This document shows positions 17,570 to 31,289 of a stretch of DNA of 64,000 bases, piece after piece. The notes beneath the pieces were generated by a model. The model was not told the origin of the DNA. It saw nothing but the letters and a program-made list of their open reading frames with translations, and did not search any database. Positions within the stretch are counted from its first letter, which is position 1. Each line of letters opens with the position of its first letter. Both the position numbers and the translations under genes were made by a program. The DNA is from Prostheceraeus crozeri. Taxonomy: Eukaryota; Platyhelminthes; Polycladida; Euryleptidae. The stretch lies in assembly GCA_907163375.1 (NCBI GenBank), contig CAJQUW010016139.1, positions 30,734-94,733 of the forward strand. Direction: 5' to 3'.

Positions 17570-20500
17570 ATGACGATGAAGTTTGTTACAATTTTATTCT
17601 CCTGTGTCTTCGTTTTGGTATTCACTGATGACTTTGATAACGAAGGTTAGTGGGAATTGAGCGTGTGGAAATTTCATATAATAGTAGTGCTAAATTGCAT
17701 CAAATATGTTTGCATCAGTTGCATATGAGTATGGTAATTTTCAATTATTATAATAGTCTTTCATATTCAAGATTAGAGCCAGGAAAAATATGTGTTTGTA
17801 GCTATCGAAATATGTGCTTTAAAATGCCAACATTATGTGCTAAAATATGTAATAAAAAACTTGAAGAAACCACTGCAATGACATAACCTGCGGAATGGAT
17901 GAAAATTACATATGACTGCTAGCTTTTATGATAGAGAAAAATCTGTCAAAGTACTTAAAATCTCCTCTTGCAGTAGCAGAACAGAAGTTTTTTCAACATA
18001 ATTTCAGTGAGACTTCGTCTTTTATCCGACAGGATATTCTTGTAAGATGAAAAACTCCGCCCTACTTCGCAGCGGACTATTAGGCAATTGCCAATATTTG
18101 TCAAATCAAATACTCTCCTATTTGTAATACGTCCAACTTGTGAATCCGGAAGTGTTTGATGATCACGAATAGCATACAAGGTGGTTTTCTATTACTTATA
18201 CCAAGAACTTTTGTTTACAACAGTATTGAAATTCTCCTTAGCTATTGGATGATTTGCGAGTGATTGCTTGATTTCTTCCAAAATTTCAAGAGAACCGTTG
18301 GGTTTCAGTCTCCTCTCAAGTTTTTGAATTGAATCAAATCACACAACGATTCAAAATTCATCGAAGTGAGTACCAAGTCTGCAATTATACCTGAGTTACT
18401 CAATAGCGAGATTACAGGTCCTATGAAGCTTCCGCCCTCAGGATCAAGCTCGCGTAATACTTACTTGTAAAACACTCTGATGATTCGTAGCATATAGTAC
18501 ACAGCTGATGAGATCTATCTTCCCCATCTTCTAAGTATGGGTTCGGGGGGCAGAGGAGCATCTGGTGCTACGCGCTTGAACAGAAGTCTTCGCCGGGGTG
18601 TTTTCTTGAAAATTTTACTACCCAGAGAAATGAGTCTATTGACACGATCGTGCTCTCCTCGTATAATTTCAGCAACTCGTATAATTTCAGCAAGGACGCA
18701 TATACTTAGTTAAAATAAATTATGTAGCCTACTTTAAAATTCGAATGCCACAATATAAGATACTTGTATAGTCTAATCATCAAAGCAGCTTCCATGACAG
18801 TTGCTGATTTCCTGTGCTTTCGGTTATCCTCATCTTGTTATGCTATTCTCAGACTCTGATGCTTCATTAAGATTATCTGCAAAAAATTTTTAGAATCGGT
18901 ACCGGAGTTTGTGATCAATAATCCGATTTCTTCTGTTGTCACTTTAATCTCCTTTGAAGGGAGCGACTCGTTGATTGAAAGATAAAAATATGCAAACTTA
19001 AACACTATCCGATTGATGAACAGGAACTGTTTGCAAGGTACAGGTGTAGAAACAGGGAATCGGCGCTTTACTTTTCCAGTCGGTGTACTTACCCATACAT
19101 TTGCGGCGTTGGTACATCAAGTATCCTCCAAAGATGTCATGTCAAGCAATGTAGATTAAATGGCGACTTGAATTTCCATCATCACATCGACGCTGAAAAT
19201 CATAATATCGACGGCGTTGATCTGATGACAGTTCGTGCTATTTTTGAACTATTGAGAAAAGTCAAAAGGTTGAATGACAAATTCAGTTATGCCATTATGG
19301 AAGACTTAGGGCAGGCTATTTATCATGAATCCATTGATCATTTTTTCTTCTTAGGAGATCACAATAAGTAGCCGTCGATGTGATGACGAATTGTGGTCAA
19401 TTTCTTAGAGAAAATAATGCAATTTTCAAGAAAATTGTTGCTAAATCAATGATATATATCGACCTAGCTCTGATTACAATGATTTCTCAACTCTTGATAT
19501 TTCTCTGATTCAAGGGTATTAGGAAATCCTTGAGCCAAAGTCCACTTAAACAAATGCAGCATTTCTTTGTTGTAAAGCAATCCAAAAAAAAGTATTTTTC
19601 TTGTGGACATGCAAAAATGAGGTGTTCCTGAATTTCAAATGAATAGTTATGCCAAAAATCGTGCATGAATCTTAAAATGAAGGACATTTTCGGTTTCAGT
19701 AGACGAAAATGTTGACGAAATGTTTTTGTGTTAAACATTGACAATAGACCTACATCTTGGCCACAAAATGCAAAGGACAAGAATCACTCTAAAAAACACA
19801 AAACTTTCTGGATTTTGCCACGTGCAATAGCCCACTACATATAGGGCCTAATGAGCTAATTGCTCTTGCAAATTCTCTTAATGGTAGAAGGGATGAAATC
19901 ATATCAAGCCTTTAGCCTAGATATCCGGTAATGATTTAGGCTTGTATCCGTTAATCCGGTGACCGTTCCATCACTGTGAAAGCTATCTCAAATACGATTA
20001 CGATTTACGTACTATTAATATCAAAATAGATAAGTGTCTATTTTGAGGAAGCAACCATAGCAAATTCGCAACTCACAAAGTGACTTAAAAAACATAAAGA
20101 CAAAAAGCAAATATCTACAAAGATGGTAAAAAAGAATTCATGTACGTATCTGTCTGTGCTACAAAAGATGATATTAGAGGCTTTTCTGAGTCTTTTGGTT
20201 TCGTCAAGCGCTCGTCTCTTTGGCACAGTTTCTTTCAATTACAAAAGTAATTTTGTAAACTGCTGTTGGCTGATGTGAAGTTTGCTACACCTTTTTCCAT
20301 TCTAACTAAAAGTTGTTCCGTTCTATTTAAAACCTGTTCCGTTCAATTTAAAAATGTTCTATTTAGTTTAAAGCCTATCCCATTCAATTTAAAAATGTTC
20401 TATTCAGTTTAAAGCCTGTCCCATTCAACTTAAAAATGTTCTATTCAGTTTAATGCCTGTCCCATTCAATTTAAAAATGTTCTATTCAGTTAAAAACCTG

Positions 20501-23500
20501 TCCCATTCAATTGAAAACGTGTTCCATTCAATTTGAAACATTCAGTTAAGAACGAGCACTATTCTACTAGAAAAGCAAAATGACATTGAAGCAATCAATG
20601 ATATCATAGTATTTCATGATACGAGTACAACATGGAATCTGATGAATGGTAAAATAATACGGATATTCCAAATAAGAGGATCGTAAAAAAACAATAAACG
20701 ATGAAACCTTTTATTTTAAAAGTGTTCATCAATTCACCAATGCAACACCGTATTGTAAGTCTTGTCGGAGCGGACCGTTGACAGCCACATTCGATAACTA
20801 CATCATCACATTATCGGATGAAATGAGTCATTCTTAGAAATCGAACAATAGCAAAAGTAAGAATATTTAGATCGGTTTAGCGTGCCATCATCTCATGCAT
20901 CATACACGCACACACTTTTTGAGTGCGCGATCCACACGATTTTATGCTAAGATGCTCACTCGCTCCGTGTGTTTGGTATGAATAGCAGGAGATAATATCA
21001 AGTGCTGAGTCTATTTCATTTGGTAAAGTTTCTCGAAGTATACGAAGACGAAATTATGAACGGCTCAGGTAATCTGACCCAAACTGCACGCAGACTTCGA
21101 GTGATGTAGACCATATTGGATAGGGCAGTGAGTGATAAAAGTGATCTAATTGCATGTGAGCAATACTTCAATCATGTGCAACGGTTTAACGCCGATGTTG
21201 TGGATAAAGGAGACTTGGAATACGGTATTTAGTTAAATTGGTGAGTTGGCGACTGTCATATTGTCTTTGTAGTAGAATAGAGCTCGTTCTTAACTGAATG
21301 TTTTGAACTGAATGGAACAGGTTTCAAATTGAATGGGACAGGTTTTAAACTGAATAGAACATTTCTGAATGGAACAGGCTTTAAATAGAACGGAACAACT
21401 TTTAATTAGAATGGAAAAAGTGTAGTGCTGATCCTGCCAAATCTATTTTTCATCAAAAGCTCATGATTGACTGGTATGGCTATCAGTCTCCTTTGGACGG
21501 CTTCGAGTGAATCGGATTGCATCTTCGTGATCGGGTACACCATGTTTTAGAAATCTACGTATGCAAGCACAAGAAGTTATAAATAACACAATTAAAGCAT
21601 TTGCACATTTTTTCATATCACTTCACCAGCGACGTGTGGTCGCATTTGTGTCTCTTTCACCATATGATCTGTCCATAATAGATCTTCATTAATGATGAAA
21701 CCATTAATTTTTGTTTGGTGAACTGGATTGATTGATTCATTGTCAATTTCGATTATATTTCATTCAAGCTGCTTCTTTCTAAAACTAATTCTCATTTCGC
21801 TTGTCCTTTTCTTAAATGCAATTTCATATTATCATTTTTCGTTCAGTCTTCCACCATTTAATCCGCTCTCATTTAACAACATATAATGTACGTACATACC
21901 ATCTCCACTCACTATCATCATCTGCGTTGAATGCTGAACAAGAAGACAGACTACATGTATATCAGAAAACGTCAATCGTTCCTTGTTTTTATGAACGTCA
22001 GTTTTCAGCACTGAATCATTTCTAAATATTGGCTGAATGTAAACAAACACAATGTAAGGTGAACGAAGGTTCAAAACAAAACAATTGGCAATAACATGTC
22101 TTTGTTATCTCACCGTGACTGACGATTGTTTACCTTGATTGTTTGTTTACCTTTGCGGAAATGAGAAAAAACTGTTTCGAGAAGTTTGAAAAAGATCTAT
22201 TGAACTGATCTGAATAAAGCTCCTTACATCGCAAGGATTCCGAAGATACAAAACAAGAACATTTTTGATGAAAAAGTGATGACATAACATTTTAGCCAAA
22301 AGGAGTCATGATTTTGTGACAACCTCACGATATCACTGACTTTTTCCTAGTTCACCGGTTTTGATGACCAGTACATCAAAAGAGCGCTCAGATAGTGCTC
22401 TCGTCCTCCCGTGCCTTATTCATTTTCATGCTCACGTGTCTTCTTACTGAGAAATTTCGATTTGTAAATTGAGCGGTTTTCATATTTTGAGGACTGCTCA
22501 GCAAATACAATAATGAATACAAGTCTATGATAGCTCATTCTAAAGCTGAGAATACAAGCTCTCGAATGATGTATAGCACGTCGTTGTCCGACACGATTGG
22601 AAGGCATGAGAATCGATCTAATTTAGAGAAGAATAGGTGGTCCGTTTTTTTATGATTAGCTCTGTATGATTTGGCATTTGTTCAGTTGGCATGATATTCT
22701 GATGTACAGACCTGTAATTGTCTTAACTTGCCGGTGTTCGAGTATTAGAGCCACAGAATTAAATATTTTGTGTATCTGTGATTAGAGCAATGCAAGGATT
22801 TCATTCATCACATCTATGAAGCTCATGTATGGGGGGAGATTTGCAAAGTTGGAGATGCATTTCATTTTAGCTTCCATCATACATCATTTTAGAGTTCATC
22901 TAACAAAAATTATATCCATAAGATAATGGAACAAACCAGAGCTGTTGAGGAGGAAATATGCTTGCCTGATGCCACCGATCAATAAGCTGCGATTTATGAA
23001 CTTGATATCAACCGATATTCCGCTAATCTGTATGGCTTATTCGCCAACATATGCATCTTGCAAGTCGATTTTTTTAAATTGATCAAATATGGCGAAAGTG
23101 TTATATAGGAGTACAAGCTATACAAATCCCTTTGTTAAACATTTGATTATGAATCTATGACTAATATGGTTAGAAGCAACAAATCAGCGTTTTCTTGACC
23201 ATTTCAGAGTCTGACGAAATGACAGCTGTTAAGATTGACTCGAAACAGAATATGTGAGTATGAATTATCTTAAGCACTGAAATTATTAAAGGTAATAAAC
23301 ACCAGGCTGAAATATTGATTTCTACGAAAAAATACTTTAACCTGGTATGAATTATGTTATATACTTAAACTGTAGACTATTAACTACGAAAGCTAGATGA
23401 CGGCTGAAATTCAATGCTTTCATTGTCTTTCCGTATTCTCGTCTTGTTTCGTTTCCGTCGTCTACGGTTTACAATGTGCGTGTATATGTGTATATCTCTA

Positions 23501-26500
23501 TTACGAGTTCCCGTAGCTCAGTGGAATGACATGAGCTAGAGATGAGTAGGTAAAGGGTTTAAGTTCACCGACTGTCAATGAGACCTGAGCCTCATCTCAC
23601 GAGCATCATAGCTCCTGAAGCATTATTCTCCAGACTGTGGAAGAATCGAGTAAGCGGCAAAAAGTGATCACATCTTCTAATCTTTGAAGTGCTTTCTGGA
23701 AAATTGTTGCGAAAAAGGATGCGAGAATTCATTCAGACGAACATTGATTGACTATATTCCAGCAAAAACTCTTTACAAAAAGAAGAGTTGTAATTCGTCA
23801 TTGATGAACTTCTAGTTTTTTCTTGATTATCGATAGAGGATGGATTTGATATTTTCTTCAAACTTTTGGTAAATTTTATCAAATTTCATTTCAGTTCATT
23901 TCACTTAGAAGGAAAACGCTTTTCAATTTCACAATGCAATGCTTGACATCAATAGTGATCAATATCTCTGTAAATCAAGCTCCTCATAGCAGACGTTTCT
24001 TATTTGTTAGGACAATAGATTTGCTTAAATGTTCTATTTCAATTTCAGAAGGCACTTAGCCCGTTATTATAGCCCATACAGAGGAAAAGTGCTTGGGGAA
24101 GCGGGGATCTATCATCGTCGATATAGACAGCTCTCACGGCTTAAAACCTATACAATGAAGAAGAGATGGACGACAGAAACACGTAAGAAATATCCGCTGT
24201 TCATAATCATATCTTTGTATTCACCGATAATAAATTCATTGATTATTTTCTTATGCTTGATGTAAACGTTGTTTAAAAAGAAAAACGGATTCACTGGAAC
24301 ACAAGTATTAAATACATGAAATTTAATTGATTCATATATTTAGAATATCAAATGATCAAATCAAGGGATAGTCTCTGAATTTGTTCTTGAAACACATCAC
24401 AATTGTTGGAGGAACGTAATTGCTTTGGTCACATACTTCGATTAATATTGACACATCTTTTGTCCTATTTAGTCACTCTACCGAGTTTTGCACACTTTTG
24501 CGAGTTTGTGATTTATTTACGATAGTACCAAAACACTTCAAAATAAAGGGATTTCAAAATATCAAAATAAGCCAAACTTTGAACGGATTTCAATCGAAGT
24601 TTCTGTTGATGAAAAGCTACGAGTATGTGTTCTAATCAATGTTTCAGTCAGCCATACGTTCCTTCGACAAATGCACACGCTGCATAGCTCTTTTATCTTA
24701 TTACTTCGATGACGCAGGAGTATATATACAATTGATCATGTATGTCTCCGTTGTACAGTGGTCAAGTGCTTGACCTAGCGATCTATCGGTCCGGAGGTCG
24801 AGCCTGTAAGTGTCATTGGAAGTCGTCAGGAAGGGCGTCCGAACTAAAAGATCACAATGTCACAGATTATAGTTTGGCTTAGTCAGCACCGTCCAAGCGC
24901 CAGTAAGAGGGAGTAGTGACGTTGAACTATCATCATTCACTCTCGCAATGCATGTTGTTGATATTGTGAACATCTATGTTTGAGCGATGATTTTATCGAT
25001 TTGATTAAATCCTAAATTTAAGCATGATCTTTACATTTTCACAGCTTGCTACAATTTTGAAGCAAACACCCATGACGATTTCCTTGGTTTCTTCGGCTGT
25101 CCATTCGAATTCGAGCCTGAAAATTTTACCGATTGTTGCGGCTATCGCAATTATCACTTCTGTTGCACTAACCGGACGTGAGTATGATACGAAACTTACT
25201 AAGTTTGACTTTTATCAAGTGCTTCTTGGGCAACATGCCTGAAATTCATAATTCGCCCTATCACTTAATCACATAATTAAACAGATATAAATGAACATAG
25301 AAATCACATTTTTAACTGGTATGACTGAATGGAAAACAATCGTCATCCATTTAAGCACTCATTGTTAACGATCCAAGAAAAATAAAATTAATGATGCATG
25401 CGGTAATTGCAAAGCTCTGTCGCAGGTGATGTGCTGCAAATTACTTTACCAAAATCTTTTAACATTGAAGGAGAAATGAGGAAAGCGCGAGTCTTATACA
25501 GCAAACTGACAAGGTTTCGCAAGGACTCACTTTGAAGCTTCAAAGCAAGATTAAGGCACTGCTGTCAAAGGCATTGTCAGCAACTGTAAGCCGCCGTTCT
25601 TTAGGTGTTGTAAAGCATCATGACAACAGACTTCAACGGCACATTGTATTTCACTGTTTCTCCGTTCTAGCACTTTAAAAATATAGTGCGTCGGACTTCC
25701 ATAGGCACAAATATTGCAGAAGCTGTTCCAGGAGAGAACACAATAACCATTTAAAAATTCTAAAATGCTTACTTTATCGAAATGAAAATGAAAAAAAATT
25801 GAAAATTTAGATCACACAGGACTGCCTACACTAAAACTATGCAAAAAAATTACAAAAATCTTCAGGAAGTTTTGAAATATGCATGCAGAGTTTCTCAAAC
25901 GTCTCAAATTTGAATAATGATAATGAAGCCTCCTATCTTATGCAGGCTTATTTATGGAGAAGCACTCGTATTTCAAAGCCACAACTTTCAATAACTATAT
26001 TCATTGTTCAACTTCAACAGCGAGAAGAGATGGAAATATGTGATGACTACAGCAATTTTTCTATGGCTTAAAAATCGAAAAAATGACCTAAACAAGCTTA
26101 AAATGAAAATAAAACTCAAGATGTGACCAAAATATAACTTAGAAATCTTAAATTGTAATTCAGTAAAATTTTAAAATATAGCAAAAATTATGTATGTATT
26201 TTCAGGCAAAAAGTTAAACAGTTTAATTTACGCAAATAAAACGATTTATTTCAAACATTTGCCTCAGTAAGCCCATTTTCAGCTTGTTGTATAAAACAGT
26301 AATGTAATTTATCACATTTGATGTTGAAAAGTGTCTATCTTTGCATAGCATCTTCTTCCACACGGAGAAAGAACGCATTATTGAAGCAGCGGTTGACTGG
26401 TCGGCAGGAAAAGCGGACGACAGACGAGCCAGTCCTAGCGTCGCCGGTAGCATTCATGTCTGTAGGCAATACATTCATTGAATTCATGAGGATTCATTGT

Positions 26501-28960
26501 CCTCGGACTCCATCGCGCTGTCAAGAATACCAATATTGCGTCGTTTTGCAAGCATCGGTCATTTTTCTATACCCTCTTCCCGACAACTCTATCAATCGAA
26601 AACTACTGAAAATGACCAAAATATGATTAAATATGACCAGACACAGAAAATATGACAATATTACCTTACCCTAAGACTATGACATGTCATAAAAAATTCC
26701 CCCAGCAATGACATAAGTGGAATTTGATCTTTTTCAGTCTGACTAAAATTATTCAATTTTAATTACCCTTATATTATTAATTTTAATGTATACTGTATCC
26801 CTTTTATTTATTTCTGTAAATCAGCAATATTAATCAGAAGACTTTGCCTGTAAGTTAGAGAATGAATGTAAGCGAGAAAATAACGAAAAATCGCTTTTAT
26901 TGAAGGACGTCAAGAGAACTTTTGGATAATTCGTTTGATTTTCATCCGATCTTCTACCGTTTTCTACTGACTAGTGCATTTTCGGCATTGGGAACGGCAG
27001 TTATGGGAATTATCTATTACTTCTGGTATAAATCAAACAAGCAGAAATGTAGTGCCAGATTGAGCAACCGACAGCAAGGTTAGTATCAAGCTCTTGTTCC
27101 ATTTTTTATAAACTTGGAAAATAATTGTGAAAATGACATCCGTGAGTATAATTTTTATTAAAAATTGCCATTTACTTCATCATGCATCAGTTCGAAACAT
27201 GCGCATTCATATAGATTAGACTTACAATACTGAGTCAAATTGCGAGCCTTCCTGTTCATTACAGAGAAAGCATCGACGAACAAAAGTATCATAAGCCTTC
27301 CGGCCAGCATTAGATTTGAAAGTTTTTATTTCTTATCGAATGTTGGCTATAAATTCCGTCGTCTTTCTTGGAAGTCGCGCATAGAGACATTTACATGAAA
27401 TTACCTAAAAAAGAAGTCGTAAACACTAAAGTCTGGAGAACGAAGTGGCTATTCAACAGAACCCCTCTGCCTGATCCATTGATCTATCAATTTTCATTGA
27501 GAATGGCCAGCGCTGCAGCGCTGTGATGAGACGGGCTCCATCCTGACTAACAGTCCACTATGTATACGTGTATTCAGGTTCTCGTTTCGTCGAACGAATG
27601 GAAGTGCATGTTCCTTCAGAACATTGCAATTATGGTCGCTGCTCATTGTTTGTTTACTGATCTCGAACTTCAGGACTCATCAGTAGCTCATACCGTGACT
27701 GACTCCCGGTCAGACTTTTCGACAGACTTTTCAGGCAATCGACTTCTCCCTACTTAAGTGATAAATCTGTATTTATTCACACTCCCCCTAACATGAAAGT
27801 ATCAAGAAATTCGCCATTGTATTTTCTTTATTGCTTCAGCTCAGTTTGAGTACGTAACTAGCTGTCCATGCAACAGATATATTAACGCCCTCGCTTCTAT
27901 AGCTAAAATGAAGCTCGAGTGACTTCAGCTATGATTGTATGATGCATAGACTATTATATGTAATTTGATAACTTGAATTTGAGCGATAGAAATTAGAACA
28001 TCAATTTGATGCATTTGCATGTTCTATATTAGATGAAGAAGACATAGAATGAGAATTTGTCAACTTCAAGAATTTAGAATGCAAATCCAGGAAGATTCTT
28101 CACATAGACCAAATAACACTTTTTCTGACTCACCCTGTACATTTAAAGTAAAATCAAATTGAAACTCAAAATTTTCCGTTGACTCTCACAAGTAATAAGA
28201 AAAAATTAATAGAAAATTCATGAGAGCAAAATACAGTGAATTTTAAGTGCTTTAGATGATGTTTTTATAGCTTTATTTATTGCTCATTATTCATTTTCAT
28301 TGAGGACTTTAATCTGTAATTCTTGTGCGTAGATTGCGATTATGTGTTTAGTGAGCACAGATAGAAGTGAACAGCAGTTAAAAAATGACAGCCAAAGTTT
28401 CTTTTTGCTACATACTTTAAGAAGTCTGAGCAGAAGTAGCCCGCAAAAATATTTACCGTCTTTTCTGTGATTGACTTTGTTCAACATTTAAATAATCAAT
28501 CATCAAATGTGATGTCATCAAACTTGTATGAGAAGCACACCTGCTATTTTCGCTGTTTCTATCGGTGTAGCCTACAGCTTGCAGCGATGTGTGCTGCATG
28601 AAACAAAATCTTTAGAAGCAAGAAGCTGTCATATTTTTCTCCGGACAAGGTCGACAAAGAGCACTATCATTTTGCTGTATGAAGTGTGTAAAATCTTACT
28701 TGCAATTTTAAACTTAAAGTCGTATTCTATATCAAGCTTCAATAATTTGTCATTATTTTCTTTCAGTTCATCCTGCATCGACTGCGTACAGCTCCTCGGA
28801 TCCAACTGCCTTTTCCTATCAACAAACTCAAAGCTGGTATTCAACACCTTATCAGTCAAACTTTGATCCTCCACCTCCATATTCTGGTAATCAAATGGAA
28901 ACAAGACCATATCCTGCCCAGCGAGTAACTGCTTATCCATACGCACTCACTCAGTTGTGA
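17570..28960 (+). CDS. Shisa-like single-pass membrane protein, four exons
   Basis: Exons are 17570 (or Met 17576)-17645, 25045-25177, 26906-27078 and 28767-28960. Donors are GTTAGT, GTGAGT and GTTAGT with AG acceptors, and phases 1, 2 and 1 join without a stop to give 189 aa from Met 17576. Exon 1 encodes a signal peptide (MKFVTILFSCVFVLVF). Exon 2 is a Cys-rich ectodomain with the Shisa/WBP1-type pattern C...FGCP...TDCCGY...FCC and an N-glycosylation site (NFT). Exon 3 holds one TM helix (about FYRFLLTSAFSALGTAVMGI) and a basic stop-transfer. Exon 4 is a Tyr/Pro/Gln-rich cytosolic tail with PPPPYSG, a WW-domain/NEDD4-type docking motif. Shisa relatives act in ER/endosomal trafficking of receptors. 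Introns are 7.4, 1.7 and 1.7 kb and hold transposon relics. Confidence 0.78.
17955..18690 (-). pseudogene. hAT-family transposase relic in intron 1
   Basis: Read on the - strand, 18690-18520 encodes a block ending PPEPILRRWG, the 'PLPPxPVxTRWGTW' signature of an animal hAT-like transposase clade. 18480-18280 gives GPVISLLSNSGIIADL-type residues, and 18179-17955 gives CEVGRSFSSYKNILSDKRR, the hAT C-terminal dimerisation motif (D/E-V-E-R-S-F-S). Several stops and frameshifts separate the blocks. Similarity may extend to about 18,960. Confidence 0.6.
18961..20284. other. Intron 1 sequence, no feature recognised
   Basis: Short open frames at 19168-19371 and 19487-19780 have no motif or codon pattern that supports a gene. 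Confidence 0.35.
20285..21427. mobile_element. Foldback element with long inverted repeats carrying internal tandem units
   Basis: The left arm (20285 to about 20560) and right arm (about 21260-21427) are inverted copies beginning CTACACYTTTTTCCATTCTA and AAGTTGTTCCGTTCTAT. The left arm has about 5-6 copies of a 59-bp unit (CCCATTCAATTTAAAAATG..TTCTATTCAGTTTAAAGCC); the right has fewer. The inner ends share TTCTTAACTGAATG and GTAGAATAG. There is no coding capacity, so it is a non-autonomous foldback/MITE. No target duplication was identified. Confidence 0.75.
21428..23504. other. Intron 1 sequence, no feature recognised
   Basis: AT-rich, with scattered short frames only. No repeat or RNA signature was identified. 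Confidence 0.3.
23505..23720 (+). mobile_element. tRNA-derived SINE (candidate)
   Basis: The head has a polymerase III A box (GTAGCTCAGTGG at about 23514) and a B box-like GGGTTTAAGTTC about 40 nt later. The acceptor stem does not close, and non-tRNA body sequence follows, so it is a SINE rather than a tRNA gene. Confidence 0.5.
24738..24920 (+). mobile_element. tRNA-derived SINE (candidate)
   Basis: It has a degenerate A box (GTTGTACAGTGGTC), a B box (GGAGGTCGAGCC), and then the motif GTCAGGAAGGGCGTCCG. This resembles the GGCAGGAAGGGCATCCGG core found downstream of the tRNA head in several marine animal SINEs. Confidence 0.6.
26223..26453 (-). pseudogene. hAT C-terminal (dimerisation) domain relic in intron 2
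   Basis: The 76-aa frame contains SAFPADQS..A..MRSFSVWKKML and a following FSTSNVINYITVLYNK. It fits the hAT C-terminal pattern P-x-S-x2-A-E-R-S-F-S ... LS-x2-N-h ... LxYN, with the conserved Glu lost. It is a truncated copy. Confidence 0.4.
27250..27560 (-). pseudogene. Mariner/IS630-type transposase relic in intron 3
   Basis: The - strand reads SQDGAR, then DQWIRQRGS, a stop, and then PLRSPDF..YDFFF. This matches in order the QQDGAPPH, RWIGRGGPIEWP and PRSPDLTPLDFFLWG blocks of this DDE family (last catalytic Asp region). It is interrupted and incomplete. Confidence 0.6.
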
Positions 28961-30066
28961 ATAATATTCGGAGAACTACAGAAGTAGATGACAGGCATTG
29001 TGCCTGTAGCGATAATCTAAGAACACATAAATTAAAATCATCTCAATTTATCAGCACTGACATTTGAATTTTCAGATGAAAATCGATGTCCCTTAAAAAG
29101 GCAGATTTAATAGATTATTGATCACCTGGAAAACCGCCTGGTTTTGCACATACACTCATTTTCGCGAGTACGACCTCTTGCTTTTGAGATAGCATTTTGT
29201 TATTCATAATGGACTAATTCAACTTAGATTTTGTAAATGGCGATGGATAGGTCTAATAATAGGCCAAAGTGATTTTTCAATCATAATAAATTCACTATAA
29301 AGAATAAAATATTTCAATTTAAGATTGAATATCTGCTACTCGTAAAAGGTAGTTGTATATAAACAATATGCAGTAGGTAAACACAATCAAAAATACCTAG
29401 TATATGTATTCATAATTATGGTGCATTATTTCAGGAGAAAAAAAATCAAAATTGAATGCTGATCAAAACGGAAAAAATACAAACATTTAGCAAATTGCTA
29501 ATCTATAAATTGCAAAATGCTAATCTGTACTACAGAAAGGATTTTGAGGAACACCAACATACTATTTTTCAAGAAGATTTGCCCAAGTTTTTGACATTGT
29601 CTTAGTCACAAATTCAGCAATTTTTATGATTTATTTCTCTGTTAACTTTATGGCTAAGAGAGTGCCAGAAATTTAAGAAAAACTTAAGTGCAGGCTGTAT
29701 ATAGTATTGGTGTTTGTCAACATTGTTACTTTAAATATAAAATTCATGCAAGTGATGCATGACTTGCAGAGCAAGTTTAACTCCCTATCATCCGCCATTT
29801 TCACATTTATGTGTAAGCTGTAAAACGCGTGATGAGAACAAAAGCTGCATACTACTTTGAATTTTAGTAGACGTGAGTGTTTTCTATCCGCATGCAAAAT
29901 AAGGATTAGTGGAGTAATGGAATTTGAGGCATTAATATAAGAGATCTCTGCTAGCTAGGTGCAGCCTGATTGAAGGATATAGGGTTATTGTCTCCAAAGT
30001 GTTGCTTGCACCGATTTCTATGACTATGACTGAATGCAATGTCAACAAAAGTAATCTGAAAAGAGA
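28961..30066. other. 3' flank of the Shisa-like gene; two polyA signals
   Basis: AATAAA occurs at 29285-29290 and about 29303-29308, plausible ends of the Shisa-like mRNA. No other feature was seen up to the transposon at 30,071. Confidence 0.4.
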
Positions 30067-30439
30067 TAATCTGCCGTGCAATGACAAAGTGACTTAAGTG
30101 CAATGATGTCAACTTTTCAGGAGAAGCAAAAAACGTTTTTGTTCGCTAATTATGTGTACTTTTGATCATTTGTTTTGCAAAAGCCAAATAGCATATTTGA
30201 GTTGAATTCAATAATTTCCCTTATATTAGTTAAGCGGTGGTTGCCATTGGCAACGAGGAAAAGTCACCAAGTCATTTTATCATTGTACCTTATATATATG
30301 TGCTATTCGACTTACAATGACAAAAAGGCTTAAGTGTATTTAAGTCGTTCTGTCATTGTGCATTTATTAAATAAGAGACTATAAACAATGACAAAGTGAT
30401 TTAATTATGTATTAATTGAATTCTGATTAAATCTTCTGA

Positions 30440-30750
30440 GTATAAACCATTACCAGGTTTGATTAATGACTTGAGAACCTACCTGTAACCATCGCTTCTG
30501 CACAGACCGCCCTCTAGATGCTAGGCCCGGTCATCACTGAATTTAGAATAGAATGAATTATGGCTGAATCTTTTAAGCGTTAACCCTTACCAGGACTGAC
30601 TAAGGACTTGTGAACCTAACTATAACTACCACTTGTGCACAGACCACTCACCAGATTCTAGGCCCCGGTCATCACTGAATTTCGAATTGAATGAATTCTG
30701 ATTGAATCTTTTAAGCGTAAATCCTTACTAGGACTGACTAAGGACCTGCG
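30440..30750 (+). repeat. Direct repeat of about 145 bp, 2-3 copies
   Basis: The block containing CCAGGACTGACTAAGGACTT and GGTCATCACTGAATTT recurs at about 30,450, 30,590 and (partly) 30,725 inside the transposon. Confidence 0.75.
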
Positions 30751-31289
30751 TACGCCCCCTACCTGCAATTCATAAGCTTGCAAATTCCAGACATTGTAAA
30801 ATAAACATTTTGATTTAGGCAATCTAGCCTGATTCATCGATGTAGTTGTATGCTCCCTATAGGTCAAAGCTGCTTGTTGGACTAAAATCAACAAAATCAA
30901 TAAACTTAGAAGAGCTTCTTGTACAGGAAGGTTGCAGTACTTTTGTAAGATCTTTTAACCTTGGATATGCCTATTCTAACTTATGCTTAGGAATAGGGGA
31001 ATGTAGCCTTGAAATTTGTTTACAGTAGGCCATATGCAAATTTTACTCGGTCACTCATCATCAAATATCATGAAATTTCGCCTTCAAAAATCGGTCGTGG
31101 GCTGCCATACTGATCGTAATGTTCAGCTAGGCAAAGGCCATCTCTCTTCCGCCGATCTCTGCAATCATTCGAGGCCTAAACTGAGTATGTACTTTGTACC
31201 ACATAAACAAGAGCTTATCATATACATGTAAATGAAAAATCTCGTTGTAGTAACGGTACTTGAATTCAATTTTCACAAATCAAGAAGTG

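Noticed and set aside
23505-23580. Functional tRNA gene
   Set aside because: A and B box-like words are present but the acceptor stem does not pair and no anticodon loop is clear; SINE head preferred.
24049-24180. Splice-bounded 78-aa frame as an extra exon of the Shisa-like gene
   Set aside because: Joined in phase 1 it meets a TAG after two codons, and exons 1 and 2 already join in phase without it.
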